DNA of 64,000 bases from the NCBI GenBank assembly GCA_022376465.1, contig JACDTU010000002.1, positions 1,860,001 through 1,924,000 on the forward strand, written 5' to 3'. The stretch is from Cubamyces lactineus (lineage: Eukaryota > Basidiomycota > Agaricomycetes > Polyporales > Polyporaceae). Shown here piece after piece: positions 44,648 to 56,800 of the stretch. Within the stretch, counting starts at the first letter, position 1. The number at the start of each line of letters is the position of its first letter. The notes below the pieces were generated by a model. That model searched no databases. It saw only the letters and a program-made list of their open reading frames with translations, and was not told the origin of the DNA. Both the position numbers and the translations under genes were made by a program.

Positions 44648-47365
44648 TTACCCCGCACTCCAGGTCTTCCAGTCGAACCCCCCGCCCTTAGGCTGTGGCT
44701 TCGCCTTCCCGCTCGCCTTTCGCGTCGACCCTTCTCCCTTGCCCTCCGCCCTCTCAGACTTCCCGGACGCCGTGGTCGACATCTCCAGCCGTCGTGTCGT
44801 CGCCACCGGCGCAGAAACCCGTTTCTGCTCCTTCCTGCTCCCTCCCTCTTTAGGCGCCCCGGAGCTCTCCCGCGAGGTCGCCAGCCGCTCAGATTTGGAC
44901 CCATTGCGGACGACGGGGAGCGTCGTCTGCTTCGCCGCCTTGGCTGGTGGGGCGATGCTCGCCGGCTTGGGGTTGTGGTGGGATAGCGGCTTGTGGTGCG
45001 CGTTCGGCCAGTCGGGCACAGTAAGGGAGGTGATAGGCTTCAGCTTCTTCTGGGGTCGCGATGATAAGGAAGCATCAGCACTGGTGGCAGCAACAGGGGT
45101 AGGAGCAGGGGCAGGTTGCTCCGGGACGTTTGCACAGGAGCTCGCAGAGGTTGACGGTTTGCTGGAAGTCTGGCCGGTTGAGGTGCTCTTCGTGGGCTTT
45201 GAGGATTTTGCTGGTCGTTCGCTGGAAATGACGCGGTGAAGTCGTGGCGGTACCGCCGGTGACGACCCCGACCCTCCAACCGATGGTTCTCGAGTTTGCG
45301 ACTGAGAAGCCGATGAGCAGATTGGCGACTCTGGAGGTGCCTTCCTCTTGTTTGGTTGTACGGTGGACTTGTTGCTGCCACCCTGAGCAGACCGCGCAAA
45401 AGGGTTCACTCGTCCGAGGGGCACAGAACCTGAACCTTTCCCATCTCCGTCGTCCGTCGGCTTGTTTTCAGCACGTTTCTGCACCATGGTGAACATGCTC
45501 TGGAGGCTCGACAGCGCGTGCATGCGCCGCCGCGCCTGATCGGCCGAGGCTGTCTCGTCGAGTCCGCTACGTTTACGCTTCAGCTGTTGGGTGTCCGTCT
45601 TGGTCTCTGAAGCTGGTCCGTACGCACGCTGAGCGTCCGCGAACACGCTCTGCGGCATCCCGCGCTTCGACGTGGACGACGCGGCCGTCTTGCCCGCAGC
45701 GTTCGGAGGAGGAGAACTGGGCAACGTGTGCCATGGTGGCGGAGGTCGATAGAGCATCAACGGGTCCGTCTTAGTCTTCGCGGCGGCGAGCGATGCCTGT
45801 ACCTCGCGGGCTTTGAGCAGCTTTTGTTCCCTTGCGACGGAGTCGTCCCCCTGCGTCCGGCGACCGCTTGACCGCGGCTTGGCGTAGAATATGACCGCTC
45901 CGTGCTGTTCAAGAAACTCGTTGTGTTCGCCCGTCGCGATCTCGTTCATCCATAGTCCGTCGTCAAAATCGGGGTCAGGCTCGGGAGGAGTTGGGGTGAC
46001 CAGTCCTTCGCCCCATCCCGAGCCGCCCATGTCCAAAGGACCAGGGGGCTGTGGCTCGAGGTCTCGATCTTTGTCTTCGTCAGTGTCACCCTCGTCGAAT
46101 TCGTCACTACCGTCATGGCCATCCTCGCCCTCGCCCTCATCAAGGTAGGTCTCCGAGTTGATGATGGGTAGTTGAGGTGGTGGAGAAGGAGCGCGAGGTG
46201 GCTCGTATTTGTACGGAAGAAAAACATCCCTGCGACCTACGGGGGGCTGCGGACTTCGGTTCCCTATACGTTCATCACCGCTTTCATCGTCGGCAGTGTC
46301 GTTGTAGAGATGGTTGAGAGGATGTTCGAATGTCCTTTGCGGATGTAGTTTATGAGACAATTCATTGACATTCAGAATGAATGGCGAGGGGTGGGAGAAT
46401 AGTTTTCTACCAGGAAGTCGGCTGAGCGCATCGCCCAGTTCTGCGGGAGGGTACAGCTCTGGATACGGAGTTTCCTGGAAGGGTAACTCCGGGTGTTTCC
46501 AGGGCCTGCATGTAGTACCGCGGAGATCTGTCCCGAGTCAAAAGTGAGAACAGCCACACGCTGTAATAACAACGGAAACAGTAACACTGATAGACGCACC
46601 AATGACACAAAGTAATGGGAAGTGAGCGAGCCAAGAGAGTATGCCGTCGTCGACATTGATACAATCTCTTAAATACAGGATGCGGAGGCCCCAGGGCCCT
46701 CGCCTCTGGCAAGGACGGTCATCCTCAGGGTCGCTCCAAGTCAGACTTTTGGCTAGTCTTTGGATACCCCAAGTCCCAAGACCAGTCATGCTAGCATCAA
46801 GGGCCACGAGTGTATGCAGGTGTCGAAGCTCCACAGCGTTATCGTCCGTCAGAGTCCTACATCGGCGCAAGGATAGCACAGTAATGAGGGAGAAATGGGC
46901 GGAACTCGGGATCGCCTGCAGGAGAGGAAGGTGGACGTCTGAAAGCGGCAGAGTGTATTGGCGAAAGACTGGAGGAAGTCCTTCGTATAGCTGAATCAAG
47001 CAAGCCCAAAGGCGTGGATCTACGAGATGGATGTCAAACTCGCCGACATTAGGGGAGAAGGGGCGATAGGTTGGGATGAGAGCAGAGAGGATGTCAAACT
47101 GGGCTCGCGAATGAGGGTTCTGGTACTGCAGCTTGGCGGGCCCTAGTGAGTGCAACTCATCAGGATATTCAACGAGAGCCTTTATACAGAAGTATATCAG
47201 CGGTGGAACGTAGCGGAGCCTGACTTGCGCGCTATGGGGCGATTGGTAGGGAGGGCAGATGGTGGAAGGGGCCGGGGGTAGTTCGTACTGCAGGATGGTC
47301 GCGCCCGCGCCATCTGTTGCCAGCTTGGCCTTTGGTGCCCAAAGAGTAATAGGCTTGCGACTCAT
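44648..47365 (-). CDS. Leucine-rich N-terminal domain with long disordered tail, unknown function
   Basis: Two exons, 46600-47365 and 44648-46527, sum to 882 codons (881 aa). Residues about 150-270 contain leucine-rich repeat-like units (LITVLSLRRCRTLTDDNAVEL, LVALDASMTGLGTWGI, LRILYLRDCINVDDGIL), ending LLCVIDLRGT across the splice junction. From about residue 300 the chain is acidic, then Ser/Pro/Lys-rich and disordered, with nuclear-type basic clusters (LKRKRSG, QLKRKR). It ends GGGFDWKTWSAG. No catalytic domain is seen. The join is supported because the spliced codon completes an LRR consensus. A nuclear scaffold or an F-box-less LRR adaptor are possible; I cannot choose. Confidence 0.65.
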
Positions 47366-47746
47366 TCTATCCTAGGCATTGTAAGTGTAAGAATGTGATG
47401 TGTGCGCGTACGAGGTGGTGGTCAGTGTCCAAAGTGGCTTGAGTGAGTTCGATCGCGTCGAGTCGCGTCTCGGCTATTGGGCGTCTGATAGGGCGCTTAC
47501 ACGGTGTGACACCGCGCGTCAGGCCACTAACAGCCACTAACTTAACTTACTTCAAGTTTAGTGTGATATGTGGTCTGGTCACTGAGCAGTCCGTGGCAGG
47601 CATGGAGCTTTAGAAAGCCGAAGTTATAGTAGGAAGAACGGGCAACTGCGCCATCCGAATTGCAAGGAGAATGCGTTGCATACTCCGAGCTAAAAAGGAT
47701 GGGTACAACAGGAAGAAGTGACGATGGAATGCTAGAGCTAGTGGCA
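47366..47746. other. Intergenic region
   Basis: About 380 bases between two minus-strand genes. It contains the LRR gene promoter and the TPR gene 3' end. Confidence 0.4.
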
Positions 47747-49345
47747 TTACTTCTGCTCTTCTTTCTTCTTGGTCGCATCCCGTGCCCGCACATAGTTGGC
47801 CCAGAATACCTGCCACTCCGACTCAAGCGTGCCCTCCCCGGGCTCGCCAATGCCCCCTGCCTTGTCACGCCCGACTCCTGCCCATCCGAGAGCCCGCTCG
47901 TAGCACTCCAAAGCTTTGTCGTTCGCATCGGCAGATTGGCTGCCCTCAGTGAGGATGCCGATGAGGTTCCAGGCTTCAGCAGCCGTTCGACGGGCATCGC
48001 GAAGCAGATTCTTGGCGGGTCCACTCATCGATTTGGACTTGGCGTACTGCTCCACCAGGGCGGTCTCTGAAGCGGGAGGATGAGGTATCTTCGAACCCGG
48101 CGCATCCGGATGAGTAGGTGGAAGCCCTGAAAGAGACAACGCCACCCTTTCCGACGACTCGGCAGCCTGCCTGAGCCAGTCGACGGACGTCGAAGGCTTG
48201 TTCCCGAGAGCATATAACACTTCGGCGTGGTGGATAGAGAGAAGAGACGAGCGTTGGAGGACGTAGAGGAGGTGAAGGGCCTGAGCCGGGGATGCTGAGT
48301 GGAAGGATTGAGGGGAGGGAATGCTACGGAGGAGCTTCAGTGAGGCTTCTTCGAAAGCCTCAGCCTGATGCAACTGGCCCGTGGTGGCGTAGAACGCAGA
48401 GAGGGACACAAGAGACGAGACCAACGTCCGCTGTGCTAGAGGTGACGCTGGGATTTCATCCGGAACAGTAGGCAGATCGCTCGCTGAGGCAGGAGCCGCC
48501 TTTCCAGTGGCAAGCTGGATGGAGCGCGCCCACCATGACAAGGCATCCTCCGTGTCGCCGAGCCTCCGATTGAGGTCGCCAAGCTTCAGCGCAACACGAG
48601 CGGCTTGCACACCCTGTCCGGAGAGATTTGCCCATACCCGCTCGTATTCCGAACGTGCCTCGTCCAGCGCGCTGCGGGTGCCTATACGAGATACGACGTC
48701 CGCGCGGCGGGCCAGCAAGGCGTTCAATGTCATGGGATGCAGCGACCCCTTGGCCTGTGCCTGCTCTGCGAGCTCGATAGCGATCCGGAGAAACTCCTGT
48801 GCATACTCCAGGCTCGCCTGGATAGGAGCCGGTGCTCCCTCGCCTTTCCGGGCAGCGTAAGCCTTGGATTCGACGCTCGTAACCGAGCCTGAGCCCCAGT
48901 GCAAGACAGACCACGCACTGCGGACGGCATGCCGTCCTGAGAATCCGAGCCCTGGGTCGGTGCCTCCTGACGAGGAGCCGTTCCACCGATCGGCCTCGAG
49001 GTCCCATTCCCACTGCTTAGCATCTTCGTCCGTCTCTGGGGCGAGCCCGACGTTTTCGACCCACTGGTGCATCCCCTCGAATACGGTCAACGATGTGAAC
49101 GTGACCGCAATGATGCCGACGGCGGTGTACTTGAGGAATCTCTTGAAGAAGTCGACGGTGTACATGGCGTAGGACCCAAAGCTGTCATCCAGGTAGGGTG
49201 TTGGCCTGACATTGTCCGGGAGTGGTGCAGGAGATTTGACTTCGTTGGGTGAAGATGCATAGCCTCTGAAGTTGAGTCGAGGACGAGACGAGGAGTACCG
49301 AGGGAGGCTCGCTGGAAAACGCCGCCGCGCTCTTGAGAGCATCAT
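47747..49345 (-). CDS. Mitochondrial inner-membrane TPR protein, resembles Mgr3
   Basis: An intronless frame of 532 aa, unusual in this window. The N-terminus (SRARRRFPASLPRYSSSRP) looks like a mitochondrial presequence. Residues about 66-90 (FLKYTAVGIIAVTFTSLTV) form one membrane span. The remainder has several TPR-like helix pairs (SLEYAQEFLRIAIELAEQA, VALKLGDLNRRLGDTEDAL, AEAWNLIGILTEG, ALECYERALGWAG). Presequence, single span and TPR array is the layout of yeast Mgr3, which with Mgr1 feeds substrates to the i-AAA protease Yme1. YME1 itself lies 10 kb away. The identity is an inference from architecture and could be another mitochondrial TPR protein. Confidence 0.65.
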   Translation of the reverse strand: MMLSRARRRFPASLPRYSSSRPRLNFRGYASSPNEVKSPAPLPDNVRPTPYLDDSFGSYAMYTVDFFKRFLKYTAVGIIAVTFTSLTVFEGMHQWVENVGLAPETDEDAKQWEWDLEADRWNGSSSGGTDPGLGFSGRHAVRSAWSVLHWGSGSVTSVESKAYAARKGEGAPAPIQASLEYAQEFLRIAIELAEQAQAKGSLHPMTLNALLARRADVVSRIGTRSALDEARSEYERVWANLSGQGVQAARVALKLGDLNRRLGDTEDALSWWARSIQLATGKAAPASASDLPTVPDEIPASPLAQRTLVSSLVSLSAFYATTGQLHQAEAFEEASLKLLRSIPSPQSFHSASPAQALHLLYVLQRSSLLSIHHAEVLYALGNKPSTSVDWLRQAAESSERVALSLSGLPPTHPDAPGSKIPHPPASETALVEQYAKSKSMSGPAKNLLRDARRTAAEAWNLIGILTEGSQSADANDKALECYERALGWAGVGRDKAGGIGEPGEGTLESEWQVFWANYVRARDATKKKEEQK

Positions 49346-49563
49346 CGCAGGAGAGTGAGGTCTGTTCCTGTGACGTGCGCGTTCTCGTGACTGATAGTTA
49401 CGCTGTCACACCCAATCTCAGATCTCATTACGCGCGACGCGTCACTCGAGGTGCAGCTATGGTCCCGCGTCACGCACAACTTGTTTCCGGACCACGGCCA
49501 CCGTCTCCGCCAGGCCGGTCAGAAAAGCCTCGCTTTCCACCTTATCCTTGCATTTCAGTAGTT
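49346..49563. promoter_or_regulatory. Divergent promoter region TPR gene / RAD3
   Basis: About 220 bases between divergent ATGs. No TATA box evident. Confidence 0.4.
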
Positions 49564-52500
49564 ATGAAGTTCTTTATTGATGATCTCCCTGTGAGTAGTG
49601 CTACAAAAGACAGGGGAAGTCTTACTGAGCTGTTGTACAATGCTTAGATAATCTTCCCTTACGATCGAATATACCCTGGTGCGTCCCTTGACAGTTCTGC
49701 GTCAGGGCGAAGGACTGATGTGCTGTATAACACAGAGCAATATGCGTACATGTGTGACTTGAAACGGACACTGGACGCGACAGTTCGTCTCTTGCTTGCG
49801 TCGATATTACGGGGAGTCTCGCTAAGATTGTTCTCCAGGGGCACTGTTTACTTGAAATGCCTTCCGGAACAGGGAAAACAGTCTCTCTGCTATCACTCAT
49901 TGTATCATATCAGCAGGTCCGTAAACATTGGTGTCAGCTGACCGCTATTTCTCATACGCCAACCCGCAGTTCTATCCTACGAAAAGAAAACTAATATACT
50001 GCTCGCGAACGGTCCCCGAAATCGAGAAAGCCCTCGCAGAGCTCAAGCGGCTGATGGAATACCGTAAAGAGTGTGCCGAAACAGATGAGCAGCGGGAAAA
50101 GGAAGCCAACTTCTACGGCATCGGTCTCACCAGTCGAAAGAACCTCTGCATCCATCCTGAGGTTAGTGGGTTTCCCTACCAGGTTAACAGTAGAGAACGC
50201 CCCTGAACACTCGGCTACTCACTTTCCCCATGTGTGCCCTATGCGATCTGTGTACGTTATACTGAACCTGTGGTTTCGTAGGTTTCTAAGGAGAAAAAGG
50301 GCAAGGTAGTCGATGCACGATGTCGTGACCTAACGAATTCCGCGGTATGTCAGAAGGGGCGCGAAAACCCAGGATCTGTTGAACTTTGCGACTGGCACGA
50401 GGTCAGTGTATTACAGCAATCACCTCTACGGAGACTTACTATTCCGCAGAACCTCGGCAAGCTAGAGCCCGGAAATCTCATTCCTCCCGGCATCTGGACA
50501 CTAGCGGACGTTTTACAGCACGGCCGAGACAACAAGATATGCCCATATTTCCTTGTCCGACGCATGGTCAGAGCTTCCGTATACTCTAACCTCACATCCT
50601 TCTGATGTGCCGTACCAGATGCCTTTTGTAGACGTCATCATCTACTCTTTCCACTACCTTCTCGACCCCAAAGTCGCCGAACAGGTGTCCAAGGAACTCT
50701 CCAAAGACGCCATCGTCGTCTTCGATGAAGCTCATAACATCGGTAAGCACAGAACGCACGCGGGTGGCGTTGAGAAGCCTTCATGATACTGACACCTGCC
50801 AGACAACGTTTGCATCGAGTCTCTGAGCATAGACCTCACGAGACCGATGCTTGACTCGGCTGCACGGAGCGTAGTGCGGCTGGGAGACAAGATTGACGAG
50901 TAAGCTCTGACAAACGCCCGTGGTACGTGACGGGCGCTGAAGCGTTGCGCAGGATTAAGAAGACAGACGCATCAAAACTACAAGACGAGTACATGAAGCT
51001 GGTCGAGGGCCTCCAGGAAGCTAACGATGCTGAAGACGCCTTTGTGTCTAATCCCGGTAGGTTCTGAGATGATCGTCCCCGTAACCCCGCATACGGAGCA
51101 AACCTAATTTCAATCCGGGGATAGTGCTCCCGGAAGACCTATTGAAGGAGGCAGTCCCTGGGAACATCCGGAAGGCTGAACACTTCGTGGCATTCCTGAA
51201 GCGCTTCGTGGAGTACCTGAAGGTATGTCTAGCGTCTCATTCACGTCATGGCGCGGTGCCCCTGATTGATTGACTTAGACACGCATGCGCGTGCTGCATG
51301 TTGTGGCAGAGACGCCTCTCTCATTTTTGCAGCACTTGAAAGATATTACGTACATCGAACGGAGGCCGTTACGGTGGGTCTCGATGTCCGTTGCTCTCGT
51401 GAAACGGGTTACTGATCGCGGTGCGTCAGATTTTGCGCGGAGCGCTTGCAGTCGCTCGTCCGCACCCTCGAGCTCAGCCGCCTGGACGAGTTTTCTTCCC
51501 TGCAGAAGGTCGCTAGTTTTGCGACGTTAGTGGCCACGTACGAGAAAGGTTCGCTGTTTGCAAATTTCTATATCGCGCTCCTCACCCTTCAATCCGACCC
51601 AGGCTTCCTCCTCATCCTCGAGCCGTACGAAACGGAGAATGCCACCGTGCCCAACCCGATCTTCCATCTTACGTATGTGTCTACCACACAGTACTCTATG
51701 ACTACTCGCTCACCGTCCTGGAAGCTGCCTGGACCCTGCCATCGCCATCAAGCCGGTCTTTGAACGGTTTAGCACCGTAGTCATCACGTCCGGGACGCTG
51801 TCGCCACTGGACATGTACCCGAAGATGCTGCAATTCACACCTGTCGTCCAGGAGACATACTCGATGACCCTGACCCGGAACTCTTTCTTGCCGCTGGTAA
51901 GCAACGAGGCTCGAGCTATTCGGACGGCGTCGCTCACGGCACGGCACCAGGTTATTACGCGCGGCAGCGACCAGGTGGCGATCAGCTCTCGGTTCGAGGT
52001 CCGGAACGACCCTGCGGTCGTGCGCAACTTCGGCAGCATCCTCATCGAATATAGCAAAATCGTACCGGACGGGATCGTGGCGTTCTTCCCGAGCTATCTG
52101 TACATGGAGTCAATAGTTGCGGCGTGGAATGACATGGTGAGTGTTCACTCGTACGTGTAACGGCCCCGGCACGGTCGGGCTGACCTCGAATTCTCGTTCA
52201 GGGTATCCTCAACGAAGTCTGGAAGCACAAGCTGATCTTCGTCGAGACCCCGGACGCCAACGAGACGAGCATCGCGCTCGAAAACTACCGCAGGGTGAGC
52301 TTCTCTCTGTAGGACCCTACTTTGCATCGCGCCCCTGCTGAACCGAACACCCGGCCCATTTTGTTTCTTCTCCCGGAAGGCATGTGATAACGGCCGAGGC
52401 GCTGTGCTCCTATCTGTCGCCCGAGGCAAGGTGTCCGAGGGCATCGATTTCGATCACAACTATGGCCGCGCGGTCATCATGTTCGGGTGCGTCCTTTGCT

Positions 52501-53261
52501 CTTTTTCTCTCGTGGCCACCGCCCGCCTGGGCATGGGTGTGCCACTCACCGTGCGCGCGCCGAGCTGACTGACCTGACGCCATGCGGACGTGCGGGCGAC
52601 GCGCAGCGTGCCGTACCAGTACACCGAGAGCCGGATCCTCAAGGCGCGGCTGGAATACCTGAGAGACGCGTACCGCATTCGCGAGTCAGAGTTCCTCGGC
52701 TTTGACGCCATGCGGAACGCCGCGCAGTGCGTCGGACGCGTCCTGCGCGGGAAAACGGACTGGGGTCTGATGGTGTTTGCGGATAAGGTATGCACCGTGC
52801 TCGTGCGACCGTGTGCCGCGCTCCGAGGCTGACCGAGCTCCGTCCGTCCCTGCACGCCTCATCCTCCCCATACGCTCACGTACTCGTACCCGCACCCGCA
52901 CCCGCACCCGCACGCGTTCACGTACACGCACCAGCGGTTCGCGCGGGCAGACAAGCGCGCGAAGCTGCCGCGGTGGATCAACCAGTACATCACCGAGACG
53001 GCGTCGAACCTGTCGACGGACATGGCGCTCACGCTCTCGAAGCAGTTCATGCGGATGATCTCGCAGAACCCGAACGAGAACCAGACGGGGATCTCGCTCT
53101 GGACGCTCGAGGACATCCAGAAGGCGCAGGCGAAGCAGAAGGAGCAGGCGCTCGCGCAGGAGGCGGAGCGGCGGGACGCGGCGATGGACGAGGACGAGGA
53201 CGAGTATGGGGACGGCGGGCTGGACGACGACGCGTTGGCTGCGGTCGATCTGGATGTATAG
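49564..53261 (+). CDS. RAD3: TFIIH DNA helicase RAD3/XPD (ERCC2)
   Basis: About 19 exons; the frame recovers the full XPD order. MKFFIDDLP and the Q-like block [11 protein letters not shown] begin it. Walker A is [12 protein letters not shown]. The Fe-S cluster Cys are in [23 protein letters not shown] and KICPYFL. Walker B/DEAH is VVFDEAHN. Later motifs are [36 protein letters not shown] and [16 protein letters not shown]. The tail is acidic ([11 protein letters not shown]). Rad3 is the 5'-3' helicase of TFIIH that opens DNA in nucleotide-excision repair and is structural in transcription initiation. Exon boundaries in the 5' half are small (27 and 31 nt exons). The last intron contains a CCGCAC repeat just before its acceptor. 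Confidence 0.96.
52889..52913 (+). repeat. (CCGCAC)n in the last RAD3 intron
   Basis: About four copies of a 6-base unit in the pyrimidine stretch 30 bases upstream of the final acceptor. Confidence 0.7.
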
Positions 53262-53399
53262 ACTGTCTGGGATGTACATATGGGACGAGTGCAAAGACAA
53301 TACTACAGGTATTTACAGCGCAGAGGCAGAGAGAGAAGGATAGGGGGAATCGTGGTCGGGGAGATCGTAGGGTCGTGGAGAGTGGGACATCGAGACTGA

Positions 53400-53738
53400 T
53401 CATGAACAGCGCGGACACTTCACATTTTCCTGGTAGGGAGTTAGCAATCTCGCGTCGCGCAAAGGAGGAGGAAGCGGACGAACTTCGTGCGTGATGATGC
53501 GCTCGGGTTGGCTAAGAAGAGCAGGTCAGCCGCGTGCGCAGGAGGGCGCGAGGGAGAAGACGCACGTATAGTAACGACGGCAGCGACAGGCTGTGCCGGA
53601 AGCGGGGGCACCGCAGGAGGGCGGATGTGCACTGCTATTGAAGCAGTCGCGGGAACCGCAGTCGATGTTTGTCTCGCCGGTGAAGGTCAAGTGACCGCAT
53701 TGTGTGGCCTTCCAGAGGCGCAACTGACGATGGCACAT
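53400..53738 (-). CDS. Small Cys/His-rich protein, lineage-specific
   Basis: Exons 53566-53738 and 53400-53511 encode 94 aa. The order of metal-type residues is MCHRQ, then TQCGHL, NIDCGSRDCF, AHPPSCGAP, TACRCRRYY. After the splice comes PERIITHEVRPLP, ending VKCPRCS. This looks like one or two zinc-binding knuckles of RING-like spacing. I recall numerous short basidiomycete proteins with a QCGH...HP..C...C order ending in C-x2-C, but cannot cite one. The frame at the acceptor was chosen because only it reaches the CPRCS ending; the other frames stop earlier. A CTAG acceptor directly abuts the ATG, so a 5' untranslated intron or an upstream coding exon is possible. Confidence 0.6.
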
Positions 53739-53800
53739 CTAGGAATGGAGGCGAGGGTTGATTGGATCATGAACCTGGATCTGACACGGGCGAGCGGGCG

Positions 53801-53826
53801 CGGGCGAGGGCGAGGGCGAGGGCGAG
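53801..53826 (+). repeat. (GGGCGA)n tract
   Basis: Four near-perfect units followed by a G-run, about 65 bases upstream of the small Cys-rich gene. Confidence 0.7.
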
Positions 53827-56800
53827 AGGGGGGGGGAGGGGAGGGGCTTCGGGACACGAAGAGGGCAACTTACGACGAGCGCTCTGGGAGTCGGCGGAGG
53901 TAGGCGGTAAGGCTAACGGGCGGGGGCAGTGAGTCCGACCCGGAGTGGGAGATATAGATTCGAGTTTGCAGATTCGAGTGGGTGGGTGGCCAGGCAGCCC
54001 CTCCAACCCTCTGTTTATCTTCGTCCTCGCTGATCGAACTTCGCCCGCGATTGCGATCGGGGTGCGCTGGCCTGTTGGTCCGAGTCGTGTAGGTCCAGCC
54101 ACGCGAGGTCCCGACGACCTCCCTCTGACGTCGGTCGCGATGCGGTGCGGTGCGCTGCGTCTGGGCTGGGCTGGCGGCGGAACAGCCGACTCGATTGGCT
54201 GACACCCGGGCTCAGTGGTCAGTCAGTAGCAGCGTGGGGTCTGCTGCAGCGCGGGGGTGGTCTGACGTTTAGGCAGTGAGCGGACGAAGGAGGCAGGCTG
54301 GGAGGACAGGGGCACTCGCAGGCTTTTACGGCCGGGGCGATAGCCATTTGTGTTGACCGGGCGCGCGAGGGGTCGGGGAGTGGAGGAGATTCAGCTGGAG
54401 ATTGCATGGGCAGTGACTAGTCGGATCTGAGCGTGAGCTTGGACTGGTGTCACCGTGACCTGAGCCTGGCAGCGGGAGAGACGGATAGCAGATGATTCAG
54501 CTGCTCATGGATAGGTACGGGTTACGGGGTACGGGTGCGCGGAGCAAGCTGGGCATGGGCATGAGGTCCAATGACAATCCAGCACCGTTCCCAATCGAAT
54601 CGATGGCGCGCGGAGCTGACAAGGATGGCCACGGCTGGGCGATATGAATTTGTTCTCCTCCCAGCCCGGGACGCGCGCGCACGGGTAAGGAGAAGCCAGG
54701 GCTGAATCAGATCCAGCGGGAATAGCGTTGTAATCACGACAAGGACAAGAACGTCTCGCCTCGCGCGTTCATTGCTGCCGAAGCACACAGAGGCGCACTG
54801 GAACGGTGGCCAGGAAAACAACGACGAGCGTGAGCAGCTGCAGCGTTTGTTCAACTCCAGCTTCAGATGGAACCCGCCCTCGTCCATCGGGCAAAAGCGT
54901 TCCGCGGCACCGTCTCCGCCTTACCCGCAAATTCGACTATTTTCTTTCCCCGCCCGATTCAAAGTCCCCGCCCGCTTCCTGCCGAACTTTCCTCGCCCCT
55001 TGCGCGTCAGGACCCCGGTCAGCCCCCCATGCCTTTTCCTGGCCATGTTCTGCAGATCGCAGTGTACGTACTACGGTATACATCACATCCTGCCCGGACC
55101 AATCCTCGGCCTAAAGCACTTCACTCCCGCCCCAATTGCTGCCTAAAAGTCGGCAACATACATTAGACTCTCCAGACGCGAGATCCTGCGGTCCCATAGC
55201 GCTGGCTGCTCATTTCTCGCGCTGCATGCACAGGTTTATTGCATTGAACAAGGCCAAGCACCATGCCCATATGGCCTCCAGCTCTTGTTTAATCCCGACA
55301 AACAAGCGGCGCATGCCGCTCGACTCCATGTCCAGCATCTGCCCACCACGCTTCCCGACGTCTCGAGCTAATTGCCCTTTCTCAGATGCCCTCTTGTTCC
55401 AGCTCGGCTCGGCTCTCCTCTCAACAGTCTCAACTGCATTCCAGCGGCTCCCCGTGCGGCACCAGCGGCTCCCAATACGCGTTCTCTCGTCGTTTGGGAA
55501 TCTCGGCACACGTTTCACCGTCGAGCACAATGGCAAGAGCCTCGCAGCAACGGGCGTGCCTGCGCTTCGGTCCGTGGCAGTCGCTGCCTTCTTTGCTTCA
55601 CATGCCCGAGGCGCTACAGCGCAAACTCGTGGTAGTTGACGTCCACTCCCAAACCTTCCCTCTTCGACGCTAGCCTGAATAGAGCGGAGCCTTCATATGA
55701 TCTCCCCTTGCGTTTCTCATGCAATCTATCATCACTTGGAGTCTCAGACAGGCATTACCTCCCCATGACGGTGGGCCCTGCCACAGCCTATCCAGCAGCC
55801 TGCAGCTCTGCGAGAGCCAACGCCCACTCCTGCGCCGTCCGTCCCTTGCTTCAGAGCCGCTACAGCCCTTGCATTGTTCGCTGTCTCATCGCCCGACCAG
55901 ATGCGCTATTTATCGGCCGAACATGACAAGTCAGACACAAGTCTCAGCGCAGTACCGCCTCTCGTTTCTGCTGCGCACCACACTGCCTCGTCTGGCCGCC
56001 GTTGGGGCGTCCACAGTGTTTCTCAGCATAGACTCGCTCCGCATCCATCCGCCCGTCTTACGCATCCTATGCATAGACTCGTCCGGACAACGAGAACACT
56101 GTCGCGTCGAAGCTACGCCTCCTGGTCTTGATTTCTTTCACGCCACGGCTAGGAAATGCTTCTGTTTTCGTCACCCTCCGACGTTACCCCAGCTCGTCTT
56201 TCAATCCTCCCAGCCATGTGCAAAAAGTGCCACAAGCTCACAAGCCTGAAGCATCGGACCCAAGCCTGTTCTCGCTTGAGGTGCGCCGCTAGACGCATCT
56301 CGTAAGGCCTGGTGAGCATGACTACGACTGAACCTCCTTCTCGTACGTGTTGCTGCTACGCATCTCTCGAGCCTCGCAATCACCGCGCCCACCGTGCTCT
56401 ATCACCTTCCAAACCCGGGCCTTTTTGCGTAACGTCACCTCCCGCGAGATCCCCGCGGTCGAGGCCGCTCATGATGCATGAGAGCGTCCCAGGAAAATTG
56501 CACAGCCTGCTCATTCATCTCCACGACCCGCCCACTGCGTCATCATGCATCATGCATCAAGCTGCACACAAGGCACCCTCGATCGCTCGCTCCGAACGGG
56601 GACCTCCGAGCCCCACCCTCAACCGCTCTGCTTCTCCAGCGATGCTCCGGGCAGCACTACAAATTTCGGCTGCGGCTGTCTGGCAGTGGGAGGAGGAGCC
56701 CTCGACGCGGGGGGCGCGGCACGTGCATGGACAAGGCTCCGTCAGCCGTCAGCGGACCTTGTTTCCCAAGCGTGCCGACTTTGTCTGCCTGCCTGGCAAT

